This document shows, in pieces, positions 52,412 through 61,051 of a stretch of 64,000 nucleotides of DNA (positions are counted from its first letter, which is position 1; the number at the start of each line of letters is the position of its first letter). The stretch is taken from positions 53,321 through 117,320 of the forward strand of contig UQTM01000001.1 of NCBI GenBank assembly GCA_900544025.1, written 5' to 3'. The position numbers and the translations under genes were made by a program. The notes beneath the pieces were generated by a model. The model did not search any database. It was not told the origin of the DNA and saw only the letters and a program-made list of their open reading frames with translations. This DNA is from an uncultured Odoribacter sp. GTDB lineage: Bacteria > Bacteroidota > Bacteroidia > Bacteroidales > Marinifilaceae.

Positions 52412-53326
52412 TTATTCCAATTTTTTAAACCCCTGCCCGATAATTTCTTTAGCATCCAGTATCGTTGTAAAGGCATTCGGGTCTATCTTATAAATAGCAC
52501 GCTGTAAAGTCACCACCTCTCTCCGATTGATTACCGTCATAATCATCTCTTTCTCTGTCCGGTTAAACATTCCGTTCACCGGAACGATCGAACCTCCCCG
52601 GTGGAGCTCCACCAGTATAAACTGCCGGATTTCCTCCGTTTTATCGGATACGATAAAGAAAGTCTTATCGCTGGAATATCCCTGAATAACAAGATCGATC
52701 ACCTTTCCCATTAAAAAGATAGAAAGCCAGGAATAAAAAGGCACTTTCCAATCCTGGAATACCACCAATCCCAACATCACGATAAGGGAATCCACGATCA
52801 TTTGCATCATCCCCACAGGCTTACGGGTGATCTTATTCAGCACCGAAGCCAAAACATCCGTTCCTCCGCTTGAAGAACGGGTTTTCAGGATCAATCCGGC
52901 TCCGATTCCCATCACGACACCGCCGAATATGCTGGCAAGCAACACCTCGTCATGAAGCTGGAAAGGATCGTGAGGATGCGGATGTCCGCAAGCTTCCAGC
53001 ACAAGCGGCATGCCGTCGGCAAACATCGCCACCAGCAAAAAACAAATAAAGGTTTTGAGTCCGAACTGCTTTCCCAGCACTTTTATCCCCCACAGGCTCA
53101 GCGGCAAATTGAAGCACAGGGCTGCCAAACCGAGCGGAAAACCGAATTGGTAATGAAGGATTGTCGAAATACCGTAAATACCTCCCGGAACAATCTTATA
53201 AGGAGTCATAAAAAACGTATAGCCGGTAGCGATAACCATTGCACCCAAAAAAAGCGTCGCATAGGTTTGAAACCAACGGGCAGAAAAAATCTTTTCTTTA
53301 TAAAAAGAAGCGTTCATTACATTCAT
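52412..53326 (-). CDS. yitT: YitT family membrane protein (DUF161/DUF2179)
   Basis: The 304-residue protein has five hydrophobic helices (about 20-195), including TPYKIVPGGIYGISTILHYQFG and IGAGLILKTRSSSGGTDVLA, the YitT signatures, and a cytoplasmic C-terminal DUF2179 domain (about 215-295: FFIVSDKTEEIRQFILVELHRG, MIMTVINRREVVTLQRAIYKID). Function of the family is not established; transport is suspected. ATG at 53317 is an alternative start. It is monocistronic between the kinase terminator and the divergent TetR gene. Confidence 0.92.
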   Translation of the reverse strand: MNVMNASFYKEKIFSARWFQTYATLFLGAMVIATGYTFFMTPYKIVPGGIYGISTILHYQFGFPLGLAALCFNLPLSLWGIKVLGKQFGLKTFICFLLVAMFADGMPLVLEACGHPHPHDPFQLHDEVLLASIFGGVVMGIGAGLILKTRSSSGGTDVLASVLNKITRKPVGMMQMIVDSLIVMLGLVVFQDWKVPFYSWLSIFLMGKVIDLVIQGYSSDKTFFIVSDKTEEIRQFILVELHRGGSIVPVNGMFNRTEKEMIMTVINRREVVTLQRAIYKIDPNAFTTILDAKEIIGQGFKKLE

Positions 53327-53571
53327 GGAAGGAATATTTAATCGTTTTCCGAAAGGACAACACCACCGTATTATTTAGCCTGAATATAAACTCTAAATCC
53401 CCTCTCGGATTTCCGCGCAAAGTTATCATGAGGTTTTGCAAAAAAACATGATTTTTGTCATAATTTCAGAGAGTAAATGCAAGGCCATTTCATATCCCTA
53501 AATTTTATATAATTATTCAGGAGTCTCTCCCCCTTCTATCGGTCAAATTGCATTTCCTATTCAAAAAAAAT

Positions 53572-53579
53572 TATCTTTG
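53572..53579 (+). promoter_or_regulatory. -7 element of the tetR-like gene
   Basis: TATCTTTG is an exact match; ATTG at 53547-53550 lies 21 nt upstream as a -33 partner. Transcription would start near 53586, before the inverted repeat at 53605. Confidence 0.6.
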
Positions 53580-53604
53580 CGCTGCTTATAACAAAAAAAT
53601 AGTT

Positions 53605-53639
53605 ATAATTGCACAATCTTTTTGTAAGTGTGCAATTAT
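53605..53639. promoter_or_regulatory. Probable operator: 11-bp inverted repeat before the tetR-like gene
   Basis: ATAATTGCACA (53605-53615) and TGTGCAATTAT (53629-53639) are perfect inverted repeats with a 13-nt spacer, between promoter and ATG 53665. TetR proteins bind such palindromes and often repress their own gene; an RNA hairpin is the alternative. Confidence 0.6.
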
Positions 53640-53664
53640 TATTACTCACCACCTACAAGCTGAT

Positions 53665-54252
53665 ATGAAAACCAAACTGAGCAGAACTAAAAATAAAATC
53701 ATTAGTGTCGCAAAGTCTCTTTTTGCCGAAATGAGCGTGTACAAAGCCACGATGAACGACATAGCCAATGCCGCTAAAATGAGTCGCCGTACCTTATATA
53801 TGCACTTTAAAAGCAAGGAAGAAATTTACCAATATGTCGTTGAAGACCATGTAAACAGCATTAATGAGAAATTGCAAAAGGCCGCCGATTCGGCACTTCC
53901 GCCCGATAGAAAATTGAAATTGTACATTTTAGCCAGATTCAATGTCATCGACAATCTGGTGCGTCAGAATAAATACATCCGGTACGATTTCATTTTCAAT
54001 AGTTTGCGGGTGGAACAGCTCCGAAAAGGAATCGACATAAAAGAACGGCAATTATTGGAACAGATCATCCGGGACGGAAAAAGTAAAGGAATTTTCAATA
54101 TCAACGATCCTGAATCCTTTGCCCAAACCCTGCTGATCATGTTTAAAAGTCTGGAACAGCCTTTTATCATTATCGGGCACCGGAAAAGAAATTATCAGTC
54201 CCTGAGGGAATATGTAGATTTATTATTTAACGGAATACGAAATAAAAGCTAA
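53665..54252 (+). CDS. TetR/AcrR family transcriptional regulator
   Basis: The 195-residue product starts MKTKLSRTKNKIISVAKSLF and has a TetR helix-turn-helix (about 25-55: ATMNDIANAAKMSRRTLYMHFKSKEEIY), followed by an all-helical ligand domain. The upstream in-frame ATG at 53548 would place the start before the promoter, so 53665 is used. It is 72 nt upstream of a KAS III-like gene on the same strand, which suggests control of a fatty-acid or polyketide-type step, and it probably represses itself through the inverted repeat at 53605-53639. Ligand unknown. Confidence 0.88.
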   Translation: MKTKLSRTKNKIISVAKSLFAEMSVYKATMNDIANAAKMSRRTLYMHFKSKEEIYQYVVEDHVNSINEKLQKAADSALPPDRKLKLYILARFNVIDNLVRQNKYIRYDFIFNSLRVEQLRKGIDIKERQLLEQIIRDGKSKGIFNINDPESFAQTLLIMFKSLEQPFIIIGHRKRNYQSLREYVDLLFNGIRNKS

Positions 54253-54262
54253 TAAAATCCAC

Positions 54263-54287
54263 TGGCATGGTTATTGTAATAATGCCA
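54263..54287. repeat. Short inverted repeat between tetR-like and KAS III-like genes
   Basis: TGGCAT (54263-54268) and ATGCCA (54282-54287) with a 13-nt spacer containing TTATT/AATAA. It differs in sequence from the operator candidate at 53605; it could be an operator or an mRNA hairpin. Confidence 0.35.
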
Positions 54288-54324
54288 AATTGAATTAGCA
54301 GCTAAATCACATTTTATATATATT

Positions 54325-55275
54325 ATGGAATTGTATATCAATAAAATCAGTCATTACGTACCAGAAGAAATAGTTCACAATTCATATTTTAAAGAAGTAA
54401 ACGGGCTGGATGATGAATGGATCTTTTCCCGTACAGGAATAAAAAGCAGGAGAAAAGCAGGTAAAGATGAAAATACGACTACGATGGCGATTAAAGCCGT
54501 AGATAAAGCGGTAAACGATCTTCCTTATCCTATCGAAACCGCAGATCTGATCGTTGCAGCCACTTACTCTCCTTACGACACAGTCGCCACAATCGCCCAC
54601 ATGGTGCAACGCCGTTACCATATTGAAAATGCAAAATGCGTAAGCGTATCTTCCGCCTGCTCTTCGTTTATCAATGCGGTTGAAGTGGTCGAAGGCTATT
54701 TCGCCATGGGGAAAGCCCACCGGGCCATCGTGATCGCTTCGGAACACAATACGGCCTACGCGAACGAAACCGACCCGCAAGCCGGGCATTTATGGGGAGA
54801 CGGAGCTGTTGCCGTTTTCATTTCCACGGAGAATTTCCATAACGGGGATGCAAAGATCATCAGCATTCACACACAGGGATTAGGGCATATCGGGAAAGCG
54901 GCGGAAGCCGTTTATTTACGCCCGTTGAACGGAGGGATCGGAATGCCCGAAGGACGGGACGTGTTTATGAATGCCTGTCACTATATGGTAGAAGCTTTGG
55001 AACATGTCACGGCTTCGTTCGGGAAAACGATACAGGACTTGGATTATATATCCTCGCATCAGGCTAACCAGCGCATCATTCGCAACATCGCCCATCAGAC
55101 CGGTATCCCGGAAGAACGTTTTCTAACGAACATCGAAACCCGGGGTAACACAGGCTGCCCCAGTTGCGCCATTTCACTTTCTGAAAACCTGGACAAGATC
55201 AAAGCCGGGGATTTAGTGGGACTGACCGTTTTCGGCGGAGGCTATTCCTGCGGCGCTATGTTGTTGCAATACTGA
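54325..55275 (+). CDS. 3-oxoacyl-ACP synthase III family protein (FabH-like)
   Basis: The 316-residue enzyme has the KAS III triad: C112 (SSACSSF), H245 (SSHQANQRI) and N275 (RGNTGCPS), with WGDGAVAVFIS and a C-terminal GGGYSCGAMLLQY. FabH condenses acetyl-CoA with malonyl-ACP to start fatty-acid synthesis; family members with divergent loops make other beta-keto or pseudoester products. The gene is not in a fab cluster but is next to a TetR-type regulator, so it may be an accessory paralogue with a specialised acyl substrate. A terminator follows at 55337. Confidence 0.88.
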   Translation: MELYINKISHYVPEEIVHNSYFKEVNGLDDEWIFSRTGIKSRRKAGKDENTTTMAIKAVDKAVNDLPYPIETADLIVAATYSPYDTVATIAHMVQRRYHIENAKCVSVSSACSSFINAVEVVEGYFAMGKAHRAIVIASEHNTAYANETDPQAGHLWGDGAVAVFISTENFHNGDAKIISIHTQGLGHIGKAAEAVYLRPLNGGIGMPEGRDVFMNACHYMVEALEHVTASFGKTIQDLDYISSHQANQRIIRNIAHQTGIPEERFLTNIETRGNTGCPSCAISLSENLDKIKAGDLVGLTVFGGGYSCGAMLLQY

Positions 55276-55336
55276 ATTTCCGGATCATAAACAGAGGTTC
55301 CCGTTCGTTCCGGACGGTCGATACCTGAATATAAAA

Positions 55337-55368
55337 CAAAAAGTTGCCTTTCAGAAGGCAACTTTTTC
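55337..55368. terminator. Shared terminator after KAS III-like gene
   Basis: AAAAGTTGCCTT and AAGGCAACTTTT form a stem with a 4-nt loop, A-rich before and TTTTTC after, usable in both directions for the convergent NfeD gene. Confidence 0.88.
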
Positions 55369-55406
55369 TATATATCCTTTTAGCGGAATTATAATTTCTC
55401 AACGTA

Positions 55407-56798
55407 TTATTTTTCTTTTTTTCGCCTCACTACATAGAGTTGCCCCGACTGATATTTCTTTACTACGACTTCACTCCCCTTTTCGATATAGTCCCCCAAA
55501 AGGGATACGGCATCGAATAGTTCTGTCCCGATCTCGACTTTTCCGGCAGGGCGAAGACCGGTAACGGTACAACCTGTTTTTCCGATTTCCTGTCGTCCCT
55601 GCATATCCACTCCCACATATCCTTCCTCCGGACGCTGTTCGGCATGAAGGGCAAAAGCCCAACGCTTAGACCCCAGAAATTTCGCTCCCAGCCACATACT
55701 CAAAAAAAGCGCAATCACGGCACTGCTCACCACCAAAAACAACGAGCGGACAAGCGCCTGCACAAAGTCTCCCGCAAACTCGAACGACACCTGATCTATC
55801 CCGGCAAACACCAAAGCCGTTACGATTAAAATAATCCCGGATATTCCGGTAATACCAAAACCCGGAATCACAAAAATTTCCAACAAAAGCAACACAACCC
55901 CTATAATAAATACGATAATTTCCCAATATCCGGCCAAACCTTCCAAATAAAGCGGAGCAAAATACAATAAACACCCTGTCAAAGCGGCTATGAGCGGAAC
56001 TCCGACACCCGGAGTCTGCAATTCAAAGTAGATACCTCCCACAATCAACATAATCAATAACCCCTGCACGATCGGATTGATCAGAAAACCGATCACCCTA
56101 TCCATAGCCGAAGGTATGTAACTTTCGATAACGTAATCGCTCACCTGTTCCCGGGCCAATACATCCTCCACACTTCCGGCAATACCGTCGCAAAAACCAT
56201 ACTGTATAGCTTCAGCAGGAGTAAAAGTTACAATCTTTCCGCTATCGGAAACCCCTTTGATATAAATAGACTCGTCCACCATAGCTTCGGCAATGTGCGG
56301 ATCGCGTTTCCACCGATATACCGTATCCCTGCCCCGGACAATCGTATCCCTGCCCTGTGCCTGTGCCGTAGCCCGGATCATCGAGCGCATGTACGACTGG
56401 TATTTATCGGGCATAGCTTCCCCGCTCTGGTTCACCACCGTAGCAGCCCCGATATTGGCTCCTTCACGCATATAAATCCGGTCACAGGCAATCGCAATCA
56501 ATGCTCCGGCAGAGGCAGCATTGTTATCGATAAATACCCATACCGGCTTTTTACTGTTCAGGATAAGACTTCGCAGGGAATCGGCATAAACCACCATCCC
56601 GCCGTAAGTATTCATGTGGATCAAAATACATTTAGCGTTCTCCTCCTCCGCCCGGTCGAAAGATTTCCGCACCAAACGCCACACCTCCGGGCCGATCTCA
56701 TCCTTGATATCCACTTTATAAACCACATTCCGATGATCCACGGCTTGTGCTGCCCAAAAAATCCCTCCAAAAATTAAAAATAAGATGAGTCTTCTCAT
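55407..56798 (-). CDS. NfeD-family membrane serine protease
   Basis: The 463-residue protein has a signal peptide, an N-terminal ClpP-like serine protease domain (about 20-220) with MNTYGGMVVYADSLR and FIDNNAASAGALIAIACDRIYM (catalytic Ser in the NNAASAGA region), then four or more membrane helices (about 230-385) and a C-terminal OB-fold NfeD domain (about 395-460). In other bacteria such proteins process stomatin-type membrane proteins in the envelope. It is last in a three-gene minus-strand set, 48 nt after the EI24 gene. No stomatin gene is adjacent. Confidence 0.9.
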   Translation of the reverse strand: MRRLILFLIFGGIFWAAQAVDHRNVVYKVDIKDEIGPEVWRLVRKSFDRAEEENAKCILIHMNTYGGMVVYADSLRSLILNSKKPVWVFIDNNAASAGALIAIACDRIYMREGANIGAATVVNQSGEAMPDKYQSYMRSMIRATAQAQGRDTIVRGRDTVYRWKRDPHIAEAMVDESIYIKGVSDSGKIVTFTPAEAIQYGFCDGIAGSVEDVLAREQVSDYVIESYIPSAMDRVIGFLINPIVQGLLIMLIVGGIYFELQTPGVGVPLIAALTGCLLYFAPLYLEGLAGYWEIIVFIIGVVLLLLEIFVIPGFGITGISGIILIVTALVFAGIDQVSFEFAGDFVQALVRSLFLVVSSAVIALFLSMWLGAKFLGSKRWAFALHAEQRPEEGYVGVDMQGRQEIGKTGCTVTGLRPAGKVEIGTELFDAVSLLGDYIEKGSEVVVKKYQSGQLYVVRRKKEK

Positions 56799-56846
56799 AT
56801 TCTAAAATAACAGTAAATTGATACTAAAAGAAATCGACATAAACGC

Positions 56847-57647
56847 TCAACCTCTCATCACTTGCCCGTTCTGTTTCTTCGCTTCTGCCCGGTTGATCGC
56901 AACGGTAGCGGCTACAACCGACCACAAAGAGACAAAACTACATACTACGATACTCGCCCACGGTATCATCAGCGACAGGGCGAATACACTCCCTATCCCG
57001 GTTACCAATCCGGCATTTTTATTTACATACCTAACACTTTCACGCACATTGAATTTCTTCCGCTCGATCACATAATCCACAAAAGAAAAGCCATAAAAAT
57101 AAGCCGAAAAGAAAAAAATCACAAACGGCACTAAAAGCCCGACCAACGGAATGAACGAACAAAAGAAAAGCACGACGGAAATAAACAACTGAAAGAATAA
57201 ATTCCGCAAAGCCACCAAAATACCCCGAAACACTTCCCACAATAATTGCTTCATGCTGAAAGGATATTCCTTCCCGGTCAAATGCGCCTCCGTCCTTTCC
57301 GACAACCAGGAATACACCGGAGACATCACGATCAGCACCACATAACCGCCGAACGCCACGAACAGAAAAAAATAGAGTATCCTCAACACCACCTTAATCA
57401 GGATACCCGCCGCACGGTCCGCCCATTGCAACCAGGAGATTCCCTGCACCCATGCTGCGATCTTACTTTCCACCACATGATAAAGCGAATCCCCGCCCCA
57501 GGAAACCAATACATTGCCACCGATAAACAGCAGCAGTAAAATAGCCACAGGAAACAGCCAGAACCACCAGAATTTACGGCTGAACAAAATACCGGCAGCC
57601 TCACCGTAGGCTCCGATTCCTGTAAAAAATCCATTGAAAACGTTCAT
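56847..57647 (-). CDS. EI24 domain membrane protein (CysZ-like)
   Basis: The 266-residue protein has about four to five hydrophobic segments and the family region FFSAYFYGFSFVDYVIERKKF with the preceding PLVGLLVPF segment typical of EI24/CysZ. CysZ is a sulfate transporter in some bacteria, but no cys genes are here, so function is uncertain. It sits 16 nt after the 574-residue protein gene and 48 nt before NfeD on the same strand. Confidence 0.85.
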   Translation of the reverse strand: MNVFNGFFTGIGAYGEAAGILFSRKFWWFWLFPVAILLLLFIGGNVLVSWGGDSLYHVVESKIAAWVQGISWLQWADRAAGILIKVVLRILYFFLFVAFGGYVVLIVMSPVYSWLSERTEAHLTGKEYPFSMKQLLWEVFRGILVALRNLFFQLFISVVLFFCSFIPLVGLLVPFVIFFFSAYFYGFSFVDYVIERKKFNVRESVRYVNKNAGLVTGIGSVFALSLMIPWASIVVCSFVSLWSVVAATVAINRAEAKKQNGQVMRG

Positions 57648-57663
57648 CTTTTCCTAATGTAAC

Positions 57664-59388
57664 TTATTCCTGAGGCTTCTTATAAAAGAACAAGTTTAAT
57701 ATTTTTTCCCTTGCTTCCTTCGATTCCTCCAAATTAAAAAATTCTCCTCCAACCTGATAATAACTTTTACCGGAATTTTGCATGAATTGTTCCTGGATAG
57801 GCTTGAATTGATTCATTTCTAAAATAGCTCTCCGGCAATCCCACAAAAATTCCAAACTATCGAAAACCTGCCGTTCATACTCCCCTCCCGGATTCCGGGA
57901 AGCAGCCCGGGCGATCTTTCCCATCTCCTGCGTTTGCAATTCCCGGGGTATTTCATTAAATGAATAAACTTTAAAACCTTCTATTTCCCGTAAAAGCACT
58001 TCCGCCGGCAATACCCTCGACGGAGATTCCACCGGGAGTATGGTTTTTTCTCTCCCTTCTTTTTTCTCCGCTGTCCAATACGTGATCGATTTACATGATT
58101 TGATATAACACACCTTGTTTTCATCGTAATCGAATTCCGCTATCACAGCCGTTTCGAAAGGCGGCCAGGCCGTGGACATCTTAGCCAGCCGGTAAAGATG
58201 ATAGTAACAAAAATCGAACTGCATCTTTTTTAAATGGCGGGTTTCCCGGTCGATCCACAAACATCCTTTACTAAGCATCGAAGTGGCACGGGGATATTTT
58301 TTGGGTTCCGTCACAAAATCTATCGCATAGCAATCGTCCGTCGCCTTATCGGAAGGCTGAAACCTGAAATTCGAAGCAGGAGAGAAAACAGGGGCATACA
58401 GGTATATACACCGCATAATTGTAAACAGCTTGTTACTTCCCGAATCGAAATTCTTATTGTAGGCAATAGGCAAAGTGTCTTCCGCCAGTCCGTCGAGCGG
58501 CACACTGCGCTGCACATAGGCAGGCACAAACGAAAAATCGTACAGCATATCGTATTTCCCGGACACATCGGTATATGTCCTGTACTTCAAAATTTCAACC
58601 TTAAAATGCTTTGAAACATCCTCCCGTTCCAACACCCGGTCAAATACAGCCTCGAGATCCATCCGGTAAGATCGTTCATAAATATTTCCGGCTTCACTTC
58701 CTAACATCCGGTCAGCCTCTTCTAAAAAAATCTTTTGGTCGGGATCGGGCATTCTTCCCCCGTCTAACCTACGTTGCAAGGTTGGAGTGTCTTCCAGATC
58801 GTCCAGACTATTTATGGTTTCGTCATAATAATCGACGCGCTTGATATTACCCGTGGTCAGAAAACAGCCGTATTCCCGCCTGAATTCCACCGCCCTGCCA
58901 AAACATTCGGTGACTTTCATATATTGGCCGTTCCCATAATAACGCTCGTAATAATCGACGAATTCTTTCCGTTTACTGCGCTTGTTATTCGATTTCGCCT
59001 CCTTCATCAGCTCTTTGGTCTTCATTCCTTTCACAACCACCTCATCCAGATCGATCTCCTCGGTTTCCAAAGGAATCTCTTTCATCTTCCTTAAGCGGCT
59101 TAGGGTAAATACCTGCTTTTTATAACCGATACTGCTGAATTGCAATCTGGCATTTTCATCCAATCCTTTCACTACGATCCGGGTATGTCCAGACATATCC
59201 GTCGTTGCCAATAACCTTCCTTCGGGCTGCAACATAATATGCACACCGAAAAGAGGATTCGCCACCCGGTCGGTGACATACAAATAAAGTGTATCCGGTA
59301 ACTCGGTCGGCTTCTGAGCCTTTGCTTCCGGGAATATGCCCATCCATAAGAATAGAAACAAGAGACAACTGTCGATCCTAAAATTCAT
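57664..59388 (-). CDS. Secreted CarboxypepD-like protein of unknown function
   Basis: The 574-residue product has a signal peptide (LLFLFLWMGIFPEAKA), a carboxypeptidase-regulatory-like beta domain (about 28-110: TLYLYVTDRVANPLFGVHIML, GYKKQVFTL) closing with EIDLDEVVVKG, the typical linker of Bacteroidota envelope proteins, and a large domain of about 450 residues that I do not recognise. A glycosyl-hydrolase or barrel fold was not evident. It is first in the minus-strand set with EI24 and NfeD genes (16-nt gap), so it is probably an envelope protein expressed with them. Confidence 0.7.
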   Translation of the reverse strand: MNFRIDSCLLFLFLWMGIFPEAKAQKPTELPDTLYLYVTDRVANPLFGVHIMLQPEGRLLATTDMSGHTRIVVKGLDENARLQFSSIGYKKQVFTLSRLRKMKEIPLETEEIDLDEVVVKGMKTKELMKEAKSNNKRSKRKEFVDYYERYYGNGQYMKVTECFGRAVEFRREYGCFLTTGNIKRVDYYDETINSLDDLEDTPTLQRRLDGGRMPDPDQKIFLEEADRMLGSEAGNIYERSYRMDLEAVFDRVLEREDVSKHFKVEILKYRTYTDVSGKYDMLYDFSFVPAYVQRSVPLDGLAEDTLPIAYNKNFDSGSNKLFTIMRCIYLYAPVFSPASNFRFQPSDKATDDCYAIDFVTEPKKYPRATSMLSKGCLWIDRETRHLKKMQFDFCYYHLYRLAKMSTAWPPFETAVIAEFDYDENKVCYIKSCKSITYWTAEKKEGREKTILPVESPSRVLPAEVLLREIEGFKVYSFNEIPRELQTQEMGKIARAASRNPGGEYERQVFDSLEFLWDCRRAILEMNQFKPIQEQFMQNSGKSYYQVGGEFFNLEESKEAREKILNLFFYKKPQE

Positions 59389-59566
59389 AGCTTAACAAAT
59401 TAAGACAATATTAAACATTCGATGGCAAAGAGTATGCCCGACACCTACAATATAGCAAGATTTTTTTATCCCGGCATCCAATATTTTCAATTTTATTAAT
59501 TGATGCTAAAATACTTTGATTTTAGGACTTTTCATCACCTGTCCTGCCGTGTTCGGATTTTTTTTT

Positions 59567-59574
59567 TAATTTTG
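59567..59574 (+). promoter_or_regulatory. -7 element of purB
   Basis: TAATTTTG is an exact TAnnTTTG match within a T-rich stretch, 52 nt before the purB ATG. The -33 position lacks TTTG. Confidence 0.45.
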
Positions 59575-59625
59575 TGCTGCTTCTTAAAAATGAAACGCTT
59601 AATCTAATAAATCTAAGATACAGTT

Positions 59626-60963
59626 ATGCAACCACTAACAGCAATTTCACCGATCGACGGAAGATATCGGGACAAAGTAGAAAACCTGGCTAATTATTTT
59701 TCAGAAAGTGCATTGATCCGCTACCGTGTGACAGTAGAAGTTGAATATTTTATATCCCTGTGCGAACTGCCTTTGCCCCAGTTGACAGGTTTCGACCACG
59801 CTTTATTCGAACCGCTCCGTGAAATTTACCGGAATTTTACGACAGAGGACGCCCAAAAGATAAAAGACATTGAAAAGATAACCAATCACGACGTAAAAGC
59901 CGTAGAATATTTTATCAAAGAAAAATTCGATGCCCTGAATCTGCACGATTATAAAGAATTTATCCATTTCGGGCTGACTTCGCAGGACATCAACAATACC
60001 GCGATTCCCTGTTCTTTCCGGGATGCCGTACACGATGTGTACTATCCGCTGATCGACAGCCTGATTGCCAAACTGGAAGAGTTATCCGATGAATGGAAAG
60101 ACGTGGCTATGCTCGCCAAAACTCATGGGCAGCCCGCTTCTCCCACCCGCCTCGGTAAGGAATTGAAAGTATTCGTCTATCGCCTGAGCCGCCAATTGGA
60201 ATTATTGAAGAAAGTGGCTATTTCCGGGAAATTCGGCGGAGCTACGGGAAATTTCAATGCCCACCATGTAGCATATCCTCAGTTCGATTGGGCAGAATTC
60301 GGAAACCGGTTCTTAACCCAGAAACTGAAAATCGAACGGGAAACCTATACTACCCAGATTTCCAATTACGACAACTTTGCCGCCTTATTCGATAATTTAC
60401 GCCGGATCAACACGATCCTGATCGACCTCGACCGGGATTTCTGGACTTATATTTCGATGACCTATTTCAAGCAAAAGATCAAAGCGGGCGAAGTGGGCTC
60501 GTCGGCAATGCCCCACAAAGTGAATCCGATCGACTTTGAGAACTCGGAAGGTAACTTAGGGATTGCAAATGCCGTATTCGAACACCTAAGCAACAAATTA
60601 CCCATCTCGCGCCTGCAAAGAGATTTAACCGATTCTACGGTTTTACGTAACATCGGTGTACCTTTGGCACATACGATCATTGCTATCCTATCCACTCTAA
60701 AAGGATTGAATAAACTGATCATCAACAAAGAAGCCATTGAAAAAGACCTGGAGAGAAATTGGGCGGTGGTAGCCGAAGCCATTCAAACCGTGTTACGCCG
60801 GGAAGGCTATCCCAATCCTTACGAAACGTTGAAAGCCCTGACCCGCACCAACAGCAAAATAACCCAGGAGTCGATCGCCGAATTTATCGATACGCTGGAA
60901 ATCTCCGACACGGTAAAAGCCAGACTGAAAGAGATCACCCCATCGAATTACACTGGAATTTAA
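59626..60963 (+). CDS. purB: Adenylosuccinate lyase
   Basis: The 445-residue enzyme cleaves SAICAR and adenylosuccinate in purine synthesis. It starts MQPLTAISPIDGRYRDKVEN and has the fumarase/lyase signature SSAMPHKVNPIDFEN (about 290-305), with TSQDINNTA and KTHGQPASPT upstream. Length is normal for the longer, E. coli-like form. It is followed by a hairpin at 60994 and then the MsbA-like transporter gene, with the 88-nt gap making co-transcription possible. Confidence 0.95.
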   Translation: MQPLTAISPIDGRYRDKVENLANYFSESALIRYRVTVEVEYFISLCELPLPQLTGFDHALFEPLREIYRNFTTEDAQKIKDIEKITNHDVKAVEYFIKEKFDALNLHDYKEFIHFGLTSQDINNTAIPCSFRDAVHDVYYPLIDSLIAKLEELSDEWKDVAMLAKTHGQPASPTRLGKELKVFVYRLSRQLELLKKVAISGKFGGATGNFNAHHVAYPQFDWAEFGNRFLTQKLKIERETYTTQISNYDNFAALFDNLRRINTILIDLDRDFWTYISMTYFKQKIKAGEVGSSAMPHKVNPIDFENSEGNLGIANAVFEHLSNKLPISRLQRDLTDSTVLRNIGVPLAHTIIAILSTLKGLNKLIINKEAIEKDLERNWAVVAEAIQTVLRREGYPNPYETLKALTRTNSKITQESIAEFIDTLEISDTVKARLKEITPSNYTGI

Positions 60964-60993
60964 AGACGAAAGCCTTCTATATAAATTGGGAAA

Positions 60994-61033
60994 TACAAGG
61001 TTTTCACGTTCCGTAAATTCGTGAAACCTTGTA
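60994..61033 (+). other. Long hairpin between purB and the ABC exporter gene
   Basis: TACAAGGTTTTCACG (60994-61008) and CGTGAAACCTTGTA (61020-61033) form a stem with one bulge and an 11-nt loop. It has no following T run and ends 18 nt before the exporter ATG, so it may be a partial terminator or an mRNA leader element. Confidence 0.55.
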
Positions 61034-61051
61034 TTCCGTTAATAACACACT

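Noticed and set aside
53548..53664. Longer start of the TetR-like gene
   Set aside because: It would begin before the promoter and include the operator-like repeat; the start at 53665 gives the normal TetR N-terminus.
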